Source of the DNA: Stagonosporopsis chrysanthemi
Taxonomy: Eukaryota; Ascomycota; Dothideomycetes; Pleosporales; Didymellaceae
Assembly (NCBI GenBank): GCA_022560025.1
Contig: JAFISE010000006.1
Location: 1-64,000, forward strand
DNA length: 64,000 nt
Direction: 5' to 3'
Part shown: positions 1 to 11,053 of the stretch, piece after piece
Position numbering within the stretch: position 1 is the stretch's first letter
Layout of the letters: each line of letters begins with the position of its first letter
Notes under the pieces: model-generated
What the model saw: only the letters and a program-made list of their open reading frames with translations
The model's database searches: none
What the model was told of the DNA's origin: nothing
Position numbers and translations under genes: made by a program

Positions 1-160
1 TGCGGGCGGCGGTGCTGGGGCGCGTCGGCGCGTCGTGGGCCAGCGGGTCGTCGAGGGCATCGGCGGCGTCGAGCGGGCCCTTGGTCATGCGGCGGGCCAG
101 GGCGACTCGGCCGCTGGGGGAGCGGCCATGCGTGGTGCTGCGCTGGGGGTTCAGGCTCAT
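1..160 (-). CDS. Partial 5' end of an unknown gene running off the left edge
   Basis: A reading frame opens at an ATG (complement of 158-160) and stays open for 53 codons to the window edge. Codons end almost always in G or C, as in ILV2 next door, which favours real coding. The visible N-terminus is hydrophilic and rich in Arg, Ser and Pro, with a stretch reading RVALARRMTKGPLDAADALD. I do not recognise a domain. It would be divergent from ILV2, sharing the 161-522 promoter. GC-rich DNA stays open easily by chance, so this remains tentative. Confidence 0.35.
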   Translation of the reverse strand, partial: MSLNPQRSTTHGRSPSGRVALARRMTKGPLDAADALDDPLAHDAPTRPSTAAR

Positions 161-522
161 CGCATGCTTGGCCCCTACGGCGTCGCGTCGGGGATAAGTG
201 CACTGCTCCGGCTAGAAGGCCACAAGGCCAGAAAGCCAGGGAGAGCTGCCTGCCCACGGCGGCCGCCAGCGGCCAATGGCGGGCGCGCGGACGCCGATGT
301 CGCACGTCACAGGACGAAAGCGTTTCCCCACAGTACGAAAAGGGCCGGTCGAGGCGACCCAAGGCGAGGCATTGACTCCGCAAGCAGCAAACTTTCAGAG
401 CGCTGCTGCCCTTCCATGCCCTTTCTTGCCCTTCCCTTTAACCAGCACCGCCCGCCCGCCTTCCCACGCCCTCCCACCCGTGCGACTGCAGTCTGCCGCC
501 CTGCTCGGACGCGCCTCCCGCC
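161..522. promoter_or_regulatory. Promoter/5' leader region upstream of ILV2
   Basis: This 360-base stretch lies between the possible left-edge gene and ILV2. It is pyrimidine-rich close to the ILV2 start (about 400-520), as is common upstream of fungal genes. It contains a TGACTC element at 373-378. I see no gene in it. Confidence 0.5.
373..378 (+). promoter_or_regulatory. TGACTC, candidate Gcn4/CpcA binding site upstream of ILV2
   Basis: The hexamer TGACTC is the core recognised by Gcn4/CpcA, the activator of the general amino acid control response in fungi. It sits about 145 bases upstream of the ILV2 ATG, a usual distance. ILV genes are known Gcn4/CpcA targets in yeast. A hexamer can occur by chance, so the assignment rests on position and target. 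Confidence 0.4.
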
Positions 523-2742
523 ATGCAGCAATCACGGACCCGCGCCATCGCCGCCATCAAGGGCACCCGCGCTTTTTCCACGACGGCCCTGCGAGCCCAG
601 TCGTCGCCGCTGACCCGCCCAGCCCAGCCCGCCGCCGCAAAGGTCGTCAAGGAGCATGTCCGCACACAGAGCACTGCCGCCGCCGCCGCCGCCGCCGCCG
701 CCTCGCAGACACAGGCGGCGCGCGCCCGCCCAGCGCCGGCCTTCAACCGCGAGGACTACGGCAGCGTGCAGCCATTGAAGCCCTACCGCGCCCCCGAGAT
801 GGACCACTCGTTCGTGGGCATGACTGGCGGCCAGATCTTCCACGAGATGATGCTGCGCCAGGGCGTCAAGCACATCTGTACGTCTCTGCCATCGAGCCCC
901 GTTGCGTCGTGACTCGCACAGCAAAGACACTTCCCTACTAACACCGTGACTCAGTCGGCTACCCCGGCGGCGCCATTCTCCCTGTCTTCGATGCCATCTA
1001 CCAATCACCGCACTTCGACTTCATCCTGCCCCGACACGAGCAGGGCGCCGGCCACATGGCTGAGGGCTACGCCCGTGCCAGCGGCAAGCCTGGTGTCGTC
1101 CTCGTCACCTCGGGTCCCGGCGCCACCAACGTCGTCACACCCATGCAGGACGCCCTCATGGACGGCACACCCATGGTCGTCTTCTCCGGACAGGTCGTCA
1201 CCAACATGATCGGCTCCGATGCCTTCCAGGAGGCCGACACCATCGGCATCACCCGCGCGTGCACAAAGTGGAACGTCATGGTCAAGAACATTGCCGAGCT
1301 GCCCAAGAGGATCAACGAGGCCTTTGAGATTGCGACCAGCGGCCGTCCGGGCCCCGTCCTCGTCGACCTGCCCAAGGACGTCACCGGCGGCACCCTCAAC
1401 CGCCCCATTCCCATCTCCAGCACCCTCCCTCCCTCCACAAGCGCCGCTACCCTGGCCGCAAGGGACGTTTCCAAGAAGCAGCTCGAGGCTTCCATCAGGA
1501 GAGCTGCCGACCTGATCAACGTGGCCAAGAAGCCTGTCATCTACGCCGGACAGGGCATCCTCCAGACACCCAACGGCCCGGAGCTCCTCAAGGAGCTCTC
1601 GGACAAGGCGAACATCCCCGTCACCACCACCCTCCAGGGTCTCGGTGGCTATGACGAGCTCGACCCCAAGTCCCTGCACATGCTCGGCATGCACGGCTCT
1701 GCCTACGCCAACATGGCCATGCAGGAGGCCGATTTGATCCTTGCTCTTGGTGCTCGTTTCGACGACCGCATCACTGGCGCTGTCGCCAAGTTCGCTCCCG
1801 CAGCCAAGGCTGCTGCTGCCGAAGGCCGCGGTGGTATCATCCACTTTGAGATCATGCCCAAGAACATCAACAAGGTCATCCAGGCGACCGAGGCTGTTGC
1901 TGGCGATGTCGGCGCCAGCCTGACCCAGATGATGCCCCTCGTCAACATGGTCAAGGACAGGCCCGAGTGGTTCGCTCAGATTGCCGACTGGAAGAAGCGC
2001 TTCCCCTGGGCCTACGAGAAGGAGTCCCCGGGCGGCCTGATCAAGCCGCAGACCGTCATTGAGAAGCTTTCCGACCTGACTGCCGCTATCAAGGACAAGA
2101 CCATCATCACAACCGGTGTCGGACAGCATCAGATGTGGGCGGCCCAGCACTTCCGATGGACACACCCCCGCACCATGATCACTTCCGGTGGTCTGGGTAC
2201 CATGGGTTACGGTTTGCCTGCGGCCATCGGTGCCAAGGTCGCTCGCCCAGACTGCCTGGTCATTGACATTGACGGTGACTCGTCCTTCTCCATGACCCTG
2301 ACGGAGCTGTCCACTGCTGCCGAGTTCAACATTGGCTGCAAGGTCATCATCCTGAACAACGACGAGCAGGGCATGGTCACACAATGGCAGACTCTCTTCT
2401 TCGAGGACCGCTTCTCGCACACACATCAGAAGAACGCCGACTTTGTCAAGCTCGGCGACGCCATGGGCGTCCAGGCCAAGCGTGTCATCAAGCTTGATGA
2501 GCTTGAGGGCGCTCTGAAGTGGCTGATTGAGTCTGACGGCCCAGCTCTGCTCGAGGTCGTTGTCGACCAGAAGGTTCCTGTCCTGCCCATGGTTCCTACA
2601 GGAAGCGCTCTGCACGAGTTCCTGGTATACGACGAAGGTACGTTCTCTCCCCATGACAATCATCCACATGCCTCGACTGACAACAACCCCAGACACACAA
2701 AAGAAGCGCAGAGCGCAAACAAAGGAGAGATCGGGTCGCTAA
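523..2742 (+). CDS. ILV2: Acetolactate (acetohydroxyacid) synthase catalytic subunit, mitochondrial
   Basis: Condenses two pyruvates, or pyruvate and 2-ketobutyrate, in the first common step of valine, leucine and isoleucine synthesis, using thiamine diphosphate, FAD and Mg. Exons are 523-877, 955-2637 and 2693-2742, giving 695 residues. The introns have GTACGT donors, and the first has a CTACTAAC branch point. The N-terminus is Arg/Ser/Ala-rich, as expected for mitochondrial import, and includes a run of nine alanines encoded by GCC repeats (about 677-705). The N-terminal TPP-binding fold reads GYPGGAILPVFDA then LPRHEQGAGHMAEGYAR, with the catalytic Glu in RHEQ. The C-terminal TPP motif is DGDSSFSMT, ending in ILNN. 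The last exon adds a short basic tail. The length fits fungal Ilv2. A TGACTC site lies upstream. Confidence 0.96.
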
Positions 2743-2898
2743 GCCTCCTCTAGCGTCCCCCTTTCTTCTTTGCCTTGTACATTGCCTTTCTTGTAATTCT
2801 TTGGGTTCATCTTCGGCGTTCCTTTCTCTCTTCGGCCATTGGCCGAGCGCTCGTCACGGAAAAAGTCGTCCTGCTGAGTGCTAAAAGTACGATATCAA

Positions 2899-2947
<49 letters not shown>

Positions 2948-2949
2948 GA

Positions 2950-2996
<47 letters not shown>

Positions 2997-3469
2997 TGTG
3001 TGTGTGTGTGTGTGTGTGGAACGTGACGCGGGTTGGAGCATGTCCCAACCGCGCCTAGGGGTTGTTGTTGCTGTTGCTGTCAGATTGCATAAGAGAGAGT
3101 TGTTGCATGAGCATGTTTGCATGGTTGTGAACGTTTTGTCGGTGGACGAATGACATGTCGTTCTAATCTATGGTCACCAAATGCGAAGATCCATCTGAGA
3201 TTGTTTACAAGCTGCGCTTCTTTCTCACTTTTGGTGATTGTCTCATTTGTCCTCTCGCTAATTCATTACCACACTGAAGTCGTGTCCTTCCTTGTCTGTC
3301 TTGTCCCTACTCAAACTAACGATCCGCCACAATCTAACACGAAGCTCGGGTTATTCACGCTACGGCCGCACGGCGAGAGAGGACGAGGCAATTCGACACC
3401 TCAATGTGAATAGAAATTGAACAGAGATGGAATAGAAATAAAGGCTCCTCAGCACCAAATGCATGCTCC
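2743..3469. other. Intergenic 3' region between convergent ILV2 and the FAD oxidoreductase
   Basis: Both flanking genes end here. It holds the ILV2 3' untranslated region, a compound microsatellite at 2903-3018, and AT-richer sequence up to the oxidoreductase stop. No gene is seen. Confidence 0.6.
2903..3018. repeat. Compound (TG)n-(AG)n-(TG)n microsatellite
   Basis: An almost pure run of TG dinucleotides at about 2903-2970, with a few C or A interruptions, is followed by about 13 AG units and then a second TG run ending at about 3018. It lies 160 bases after the ILV2 stop and probably in its 3' untranslated region. Alternating TG tracts can adopt Z-DNA and AG tracts can form triplexes. Length polymorphism between strains is likely. 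Confidence 0.95.
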
Positions 3470-5370
3470 TCACTCCACACGACACAGCTTCCCATTCTCG
3501 TTCGGCAACCCGTCCACACTCTCCACCCTCCAGCGCTCACTGCCCACGCCCGTCGATGCGAAAAACACATCCTGCGGATCCAGCTGGCCCTTCAGCTCCA
3601 GCAGCCGCGGGTACCTGTCGCCCCAAAACGCGTGGCCAAAGTGCGGCTCCAGCCTGTCCGCCTCGGCCAGGTAGCTGCCCGCGCCGGGGCTGATGTCGCG
3701 CCAGTCCTGCATGTCGACGGCCTGGAAGTCGCGTCTGATTTTGAGAATCTGCGCGGCCGTGCTGTTGAGCGGCCAGCGCACCGACTGCATCGAAAACGAC
3801 ACGAGCGGGCGCCACGCCGAGTTGACCGCGTTGTCCGCCCCGGACTTGGCCTGCATGTTGAAGTGCACCTGCACGCGGTTCTTCTCGCTCGACGCGCGGA
3901 AGTGCTCGTACAGCTCCTGGCGCTTCGCGGCTGTCTCGAAGTTGGAGCGCGGGAAGAGGCGCGAGCCCGTGGCCACGTTGGCTTTTTGCACCGACTCCAG
4001 CGGGAACGAGGAGCGCCAGGCCGAGTAGTACGTGTCGAAGTGGGTGAGGTTGGGTGCGTAGGTGATGTTCAGACTGTCGAGCTTGTTGAACCAGGGCTGC
4101 AAGAGGGCGGTGGCTTGCTCGAGGGTCTTGTTGGGCGCGAAGAAGGGGGAGAACTGGAACGTGAAGGAGCCGTTGGATGGGATGACCATCCAGTACGTGT
4201 ATGTGCCCGCGTCGGCGTTGTCGATGTTGATGTCGAGGTAGGAGCGGATGGCAGCCCAGAAGGTCTCGTTTCCTGTATCCTTGGAGGAGAAGCTGAAGCG
4301 CGAAGCCGTTACTGGCAGATCAGGGTGTGCCTTGACGGTGACCGAGGTTGCAACGCCGAATGTGCTGCCACCTCCACCGCGGAGTGCCCAGAACAGATCA
4401 GTGTGCGATGTCGAGTTGGCAACTACGAACTCGCCATCTGCAGTGACGACCTCGAAAGCAAGTACGTTGTCCGCACCAGTGCCATAAAGTCCAGTCAACG
4501 GGGAGTGTCCGCCTGTCTTTGTCAGTACAGATACCCGACTCAAACCTCGGGATACTCACCTCCTTGGATGTAGCCTCCCATGACACCGACAGTCTCCCCT
4601 TCTCCGCCGACAACGACGCGTCCTTTCTCATCTGCAGCTTTGTAGATCTCGAAAGCCTGCACACCAGTACCAGCCTTGAACGCGGGACCCGAGTAGCCAA
4701 GCTCCTCATCCGCATACTCCTCAATGTACTCAATGTCCTTCATGTAATGCGTCCAGATACTCAAGGCGTCCTTACCACCGCTCTTGCCGAGGAAGTCATG
4801 GCCGGTGTTCTTTACGATAAGTCTCACACCCGAGTTTCTGGCAAAGTTGACAGCGAGCTGGACGTGCTTCGGCTCAGTAGCATTCACCACGTAAGCTGGG
4901 AAGCCGCCACGAGTGCAGTTGTGGCTGTCAAAGATGACTGGTGCAGTGCAGGTCATACCCTGTGCGACTGGGGACATCATCTCGATCGGGTCGTGCATGT
5001 GCGTGTACGACTGGGTCCATGTTGCGGAGTAGGTCGCACACTGTTCGGCATCGTAGTCTGGGTGAGAGGGGTAGCAGACAGCAGCAAGAGGCGTAGGTCT
5101 TGACAACAGGCGGTTGCCGGTTAACTTGTTCAGCTGAGCCCATGCCTCATCGGATGGCCATGCAGTATCTCCTGGGTATACTTTGCAACGAGAAGTCTCG
5201 TTCTTTGGGACATCCGTGTTGGAACCCTGCGCGAACAGTCCTTTCACAGCTGAACTGACACCGCGAAGATCGGCCTCGACGAGCACGTTGAGGCCCCGGC
5301 TGCTTAGCAGAGGGGACGCGCTTGTCGAGGCAGCCAAGAGAGCTGCGAACCAGATCGTAGCTGGAGCCAT
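3470..5370 (-). CDS. Secreted FAD-linked oxidoreductase (berberine bridge enzyme-like, VAO family)
   Basis: Exons are 4560-5370 and 3470-4512 on the complement, giving 617 residues; the intron at 4513-4559 has a GTGAGT donor. The N-terminus is a typical signal peptide (MAPATIWFAALLAASTSASP). An FAD_binding_4 domain covers about residues 140-330, with NTGHDFLGKSGG at 188-199; the His of GHD (191) is the usual covalent flavin site in this family. A BBE-type C-terminus follows, with FWGDRYPRLLELKGQLDP near the end. Several NxS/T sites fit secretion. Relatives oxidise sugars, alkaloids or secondary metabolites, so the substrate cannot be told from sequence. It stands alone, not in a visible cluster. 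An untranslated intron probably lies upstream at 5395-5457. Confidence 0.9.
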
Positions 5371-6795
5371 GGTAGTGTCCAGCGATCAACAAGTCTGTGA
5401 CAGCAGCTGGTTAGTCTGGCGTCGATTGATACCCAAGAGAGAACTATGATCACTCACCAACGTGATAGTTCCGGACGTTCTTTGCAAGCACCCGCTACCC
5501 GCAACGTTTGACGGTGACAGATCCAAGTGCACGCCATCGTTCTGTCGTACACTTAAGGGGCTATGCTATGGCAAATTGGCGGAATGTATGGCCCACTATG
5601 GGCAAGTCGTAAGCTGATTCGAGGGCCTGCAAGTCGCTCTATTCGACAGGCGATCTTTACAGAACGCATACTGGCCCGAGAGGAAGGCCTGTGAAGAGGT
5701 TCAGCCAAGACAAGTCAGGCACGGCAGAGGCTCCCCGCGCGCGGGATGGTGGACGGATTGGGAAACGAGCTGTCAGAGACACGGATTCTTGACTCGTGCG
5801 GTGGGTGATCATCGTCTATTTTGGCCAGCGACATGTGCAGGAAGAAAAGCTCCGACGACGACAGGCCAGATTCAGGACATATGGCGCATGCTGCGGTTTA
5901 TGCGTGCATGCAGATGCAAGCAGGAATGCAGGTAGATCACAATATTAGTCAAAGTATAGGCTCCTCGAATATAACAGTGAAGACAATACAAGAAGAAGCC
6001 TGTCACCTCTAGATGGATAAGGAACTGATATGCAGGAATGATGCATGCGGCGGGTGGTGCAAAGGAAGCTTTCGTATCTGCAAGCCATCGCTTGTGTCGC
6101 GCCTTCCGAACTTCACCCACGCCGGCCCGTACCTCAACCCAACCATCAATCATTTGCCCTGCGAGTTTGGGCATCACCGTCCAGTTTTAGCAGAAAATTC
6201 AGCTACTGTGTACGCAATCAAATTGTGAGAAAAACGTGGTCCCACTTTGACCAGTTCGAGGCGGTCTGGCCTTAACTCGACGACCATGAATCGTCGCTGC
6301 TAACTCCTGACAGGTTGGCCAAGGCTAAGCGGCTGAGAGATCAACACGTCTACTGCCCAAACCGCCCTGATCAGTGCCAAAGCGTTGTTCGAAACCTTGA
6401 AGGCTATGTATCGAGATGGTGGGTATCCCGCAAATGGCCGTACTGCGACCGAGAGATGCACCGTACTTCGAGGACCGCGCAGCAGCTCTCCCAGAGTCGC
6501 TACTATGGAACATCACGCACCAGTGTGAAGGTGTTACCATTGGAGATTCTCGCAATCAATTGCAGTACATTGTTGATACCGAAGAGTGTGAAGTAAGGAA
6601 CTCAAAATTGACCCTGTCGACACCATCATTGATCTGTAACAGATACGCTGCGAGAGCATCATTACACGGCGGCCTCACTCTAGGGTCGACAGCTGCTTCC
6701 CTGTCGTGACCGTTAGACGACGTAGGGATTGATGCTTATATGTCTGTCATCAGCGGCCCCATTTGCGCTCTCAATTGCTCTTGACCATCACTAGA
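5371..6795. promoter_or_regulatory. Divergent intergenic region between the FAD oxidoreductase and the receptor-like gene
   Basis: About 1.4 kb. On the complement, 5395-5457 looks like a 5' untranslated intron of the oxidoreductase (GTGAGT donor, CTAAC branch, CACAG acceptor). The rest contains only short open frames without recognisable protein features and presumably holds both promoters. Confidence 0.5.
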
Positions 6796-8172
6796 ATGGT
6801 TGCGAGTCGCCAAAATGAGGCACTTGCAATGACCTGTCTCTTCCCCATTCTATCCACAATATTCGTCATACTGCGTGTATACTCGCGCTACCTTAGTCGA
6901 AACTTCGGATGGGATGATCATCTCATCATACTCGCGACTCTGTTGTTGCTAGGCCAAACCCTAACGGCATACAAATGTACGTGGTTTGTAGTGTCGTGAT
7001 AGACGCAGCTGCTGACCCACGCAGACATCCTAGTGAGCGGCACTGGATATCATGTTTACGATCTTCCCAAGAAGAGCAACGCCGAGCAGATTACCACACT
7101 GAAATGGAGTTTTGCGGTACAGATGTTCTATCATCCTCTGATGTGCGCGATCAGGGCGAGTATTATCATGTTTCTGTTCCGGATGAAAGACTATCGACGA
7201 AGGATAAGGTATTCACTGCATGTAGTTTGTAAGTGTCTGTCCTTCTACGGCAATCTTCGATGCTGACTCAAAACTGGCAGTCTGGTTGAATGTCGGATAC
7301 ACCGTCGCAACCACATTTGGGAATACTTTCCAGTGTACTCCTGTTCAGTACGCCTGGCTTCGTCCCGAAATGGACCAGTACGATGCCAGCGGTAGAGTCA
7401 CAGTCACGGGCGGAACGTGCATCGAATCACGGACCTTTGTTCTTGCGAGTTGCGCTCTCAGCATATTTCTGGACTTGATCATCATACCAATTCCGAGCGT
7501 AATGGTGTGGAATTTGCAGATGAGTGTCAAGACTAAGAGTCTCGTTGTTTTTGTTATGAGTCTGGGATGGATGTAAGTTATATCGAATTGTCGTGATTGG
7601 ACCTGCGGTACTCACACGTTTCCAGCGCAACTGGGGTCTCGGTCGGACGTTTTATTGTGTACTACTATCGCATTGCGCCCACGAATCTCGATCGGACTTG
7701 GGACATTGGAATCGTCATCTCGATCGCCGAACCCGCTGTACATATAATCACGGCTTGCGCTCCAGCCACCAAGGGCCTATTCCGCATGCTGTTCCCATCC
7801 TTCAATTCAGAATATCCTACCTACGCGGAGCCCCACACCCCCTACACCCCATCGGACTCGAAATTCGGCTCTCGAACCACAACATCTAAACAGCGAGTGT
7901 CTATAGGATTCAACTTTGGGCTTTCTACAAAAGGCGCTGAAGAAGGCGTAGAAGACATCGTCATTACGGAGAGAGAACGCAGCAATCCCAGGGGGGAGGA
8001 CGTATACGGTATGAGACCCTTAGGGAGTGTCGACTCTAGGGAGCAAATTGGTCAGATCGATTATGAGCCCGCAGACGGAGCAGGAGCCAGTAAAGCTAGC
8101 ACCGAGTACAGCAAAAGGAACAGCGACATTGTAGAAGTCGATCCAAAGCACACACTAGGGCACGCCACATGA
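6796..8172 (+). CDS. Pth11-like/fungal rhodopsin-domain integral membrane protein
   Basis: Four exons (6796-6976, 7025-7228, 7281-7572, 7626-8172) with introns of 48-53 bases encode 407 residues. The first helix is followed by the family signature LRVYSRYLSRNFGWDDHLII, with the conserved GWDD in the first loop of the fungal rhodopsin (SAT4/Pth11-like) family. About seven hydrophobic helices fill residues 10-260. A hydrophilic tail of about 150 residues, rich in Ser, Thr and charged residues, is probably cytoplasmic. There is no CFEM domain at the N-terminus. Relatives include the Pth11 receptor of Magnaporthe, but most members have no known ligand. The ATG at 6796 was chosen because it opens the frame just before helix 1. 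Confidence 0.88.
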
Positions 8173-9567
8173 GCGCAATCCCATTCCCGTGGTACGATTT
8201 CAGATGAAGCATTTAGGCGTCATTGGGTTTTCTAGGAGCTTTATACCATGAGTCAGCTTTTCTCGATTTCGTATATTGTAGTCTACGTAGCTAGTTTTCA
8301 GCGATACCTTCACGGCTACGCAACCCTGTCCTCTCGGAAGCAGCAGTCGAGTCCTTAATAATGCAACACGGCCACCCATTAGATTGATCCATAAAGGAGT
8401 CCGTCACCCTTCATTTTCTGCGACAGATAAACTTTTCGGCCTTAGTGTTGGACGCGCCATGCGTGTGACAGCGGAGGTGGTGACCAAGCGTCATACACTT
8501 ACTATTGAAACAACTGCATAGTCGCATTGGTAAGTGTACAATCCTTCAAAGCAATGCATACTTTGGTTGCAAGGAGTTTTCAACTTTCACAAATAACTAT
8601 GTGCTGTCTATCGAACAGATCTCATGTCTACTTCGCTAGAGTCTCTCTCTACACGTGCGAAACAGAGCCTCTTTACACACCTTGGGCCTGCATGCTGTGG
8701 ACGCGTAACACAGCTGATTTCACAAACGACACACATTTTGCCTGGCATTGATAGGTCATGATCGAAAAGTCAAGGGTATCATTACATCACGGGAGTGAGA
8801 CAATGGCATTGCGTGGCTCGATGAGGCTTATCGGCGACCCGTTAGTGATGTAAACTCACGTACACGCAGCGTAAACGGGCCAGGCCACATCGCGTTGGAG
8901 TTATCTCTTTGCTCATAGACCAAGGCACCTTGAGAGACCAAGCGAGGAAGCTTCGGCGGAGTGAGGGCCTATAGGTTCATCCCGTCATCAGAGGGGTGAA
9001 AGGATATGTACAAGCAGGCTGTGATATACGTAATAGCAAAAGAGGTTCTCTGGCGCGTACATGAGCTGAATCCCATATACCAGCCGGACTGCACAGAGGG
9101 GCCGGAGTGCCTTTGGGTTCTCAGAAATCTTGATCCCGAGATGTTGACAGCCGGGGACACAGCATGTATGGATCCTAGCCAGTGCCTGTGCTGTATGTCC
9201 CCCACTTAATGTGAATCTAGCTGTTATTGTCAAGCTGAGCTGTGCTTCTCAACGTAAGGACTTGCATATAAAAATAACGTGTCCAGTTAGCCGCATGAGG
9301 CCAGTACTGAGCGCGTATAGCAGATGTAGTGTGGTACGAAATGGTGGGTATGTTGTTGTTGATTTTGTTGATTACACTTGTTGTACAGTCCCATCAGATC
9401 ATTGAATGGAGTCCTTCTCCTACCTGAACGCCAGTATCGTACCGAAACCCGTGTTCACTCCTCTTTCATACATATCCACATGCTCCTGCATCGTTTGAAT
9501 TCTGTGCTTCTGGATGGCTTCTCCGCTCTCTTGGTCGTTGATTCGTGTCCGGTTCCGCTTCTGGCGT
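8173..9567. other. Intergenic region with no recognisable gene
   Basis: About 1.4 kb between the converging receptor gene and TOM6. Open frames here are short and overlap in several frames without domain, signal peptide or intron pattern. I see only presumed 3' regions. Confidence 0.5.
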
Positions 9568-9907
9568 TTACGCGGGAAGGAGGATCTCGGCCCAGCTGCT
9601 GTGCAGGAAGGTGACACCGATCTAAATCACAAAGTCAGCAGAGGCTTCTCGTATCCACCATTGCACGGCGATCAACGCATCGTGACCCTTGCAGTCTTGC
9701 CAGGGCGCCGCATTTGCGCTTCATCGGCTCCGCATCCCGCATATTCATCCCATCATCTCCATCCTGGGTACGAGGTGGGCTTACAGCGAAAAGGCCGATC
9801 GACGTGACAACGCTCCTGTTCTCTGCGCTTGTAAGACCTTGGATAGTGGTGCGCGCAAAGCTGGGTTCGGCGCGGCCGCCCTTTCCGTTGAGCTGCTTAG
9901 GAGGCAT
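9568..9907 (-). CDS. TOM6: TOM6, small subunit of the mitochondrial outer membrane translocase
   Basis: Two exons on the complement, 9785-9907 and 9568-9621, encode only 58 residues. The 163-base intron has a GTAAGC donor, a CTGAC branch and a TTTAG acceptor. The protein starts MPPKQLNGKGGR, then carries LTSAENRSVVTSIGLFAIGV and ends HSSWAEILLPA. This short basic N-terminus, single tail-anchor helix and final SSW-E-LLP motif match fungal Tom6, which stabilises the Tom40 core complex. The second exon codes only 17 residues, so length-filtered gene finding would miss it. The frame extends upstream in phase to an ATG at 10090, but the spacer looks like a leader with its own intron (donor at 9986, acceptor at 9939), so I prefer the start at 9907. 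Confidence 0.85.
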
Positions 9908-11053
9908 TTTGGTGGTGAAAAGCGGTGGAGAGATCTGACTATCTATGAGCAAAGCGCGTAGATTGAGAACTGCGATGACGACATACCGTGCGACTGTCGT
10001 GGTGGAAGGAGTAGATGTGCAGTGATCCTGACGTCGCAAAAGTTTAGGAAGGGTCGGTCGGCAGCTTCGACAGCTCTGCGCCGATGCCATGCTAGCATTA
10101 CGTCAGCGGACTTGCTCCCGCACCGCCATCACATCTCTATGGCTGTAGCATCAAACATACGGCCTTATTTATGAGATTGGATCACTTGCCGGGAATACAT
10201 GGAGAGCGTCTTGTTGCGCTGTGAATTCGACTTGTCCATATCGAGAGTCACGCATGCATGCAACACGGAGTAAAACGAACGAATATGAAGGATTCGCCAC
10301 GATGTATGTAAACTGAATCTATATTTACAACTCCAACATATATCCAAGCTAGAGTAACAGTCTCATCATGCACTGCTAGCATTCAAAATATAATTGGACG
10401 CCGATAATGCAATTCCTCATTCATGCCACTTTTTGAGACCTGGCAGTCTCAATCAAATGCACCTGCCGGGCTAGCACCCGGATTGAAAAGCATGAACATG
10501 GACACGGATAAACCAGGCAAGCTCCTGGGGCCGGTCCTCCTGAAAGGGGGTAATCTTTGGAGAAGTAAAAAACTGAACAGCAATGCTGCAATGTGGCGCT
10601 CAAATCCAGGGAAATTTTACGAGCGTTCTGTAATCTTGAGGCAAGAGCCGCAATGGGCGGGGAAGCCACACCATGCTATCAAACAGCGGGTCGAGGTGGT
10701 GGTCGTGCGGCTGTCAGAATGCTGACGCCAAGGCTGATAAGCACGACCGCGAGTCAAAGGATGTTGCAGGCGCTACCGGAGGCCCTGTAACCAAATCAGC
10801 AGGCAAATTCGAGACGAGAGGGTAGTGTCGGTTCGATCCGAGAACTGTTCCGAGAAACGGGGTCGTATGCAAATGTCTCACGTCATCCTTACGACAACAC
10901 TGCGGACAGGCATACCGCTGTGGATCGCCGTTGGATCGACAAAGTTCCCGCGGGCATTTCTCCGACGTCCAACGTCTATCGACGTTCCAAGGCCCAAAAA
11001 GAGAGCGGGTGTGGTGTAGAGGATGGAGGAGACTTGATAGTGGAGAGAGGAAC
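9908..11053. other. Intergenic region between TOM6 and the RING-LON gene
   Basis: It holds the TOM6 leader (about 9908-10090, with a probable untranslated intron at 9939-9986) and then about 950 bases without a recognisable gene, probably the 3' region of the RING-LON gene. Confidence 0.5.

Noticed and set aside
1005..2696. A 563-codon open frame antisense to ILV2
   Set aside because: It mirrors the GC-rich third positions of ILV2, lacks any domain and begins inside the ILV2 coding region. It is a shadow frame.
3632..4573. A 313-codon frame antisense to the FAD oxidoreductase
   Set aside because: It is opposite a well-supported coding region, composed mostly of Arg, Val and Gly, and has no recognisable fold.
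10828..10842. GGTTCGATCC resembling a tRNA B box
   Set aside because: The flanking bases do not form a T stem, and no A box or acceptor stem fits upstream, so this is not a tRNA.
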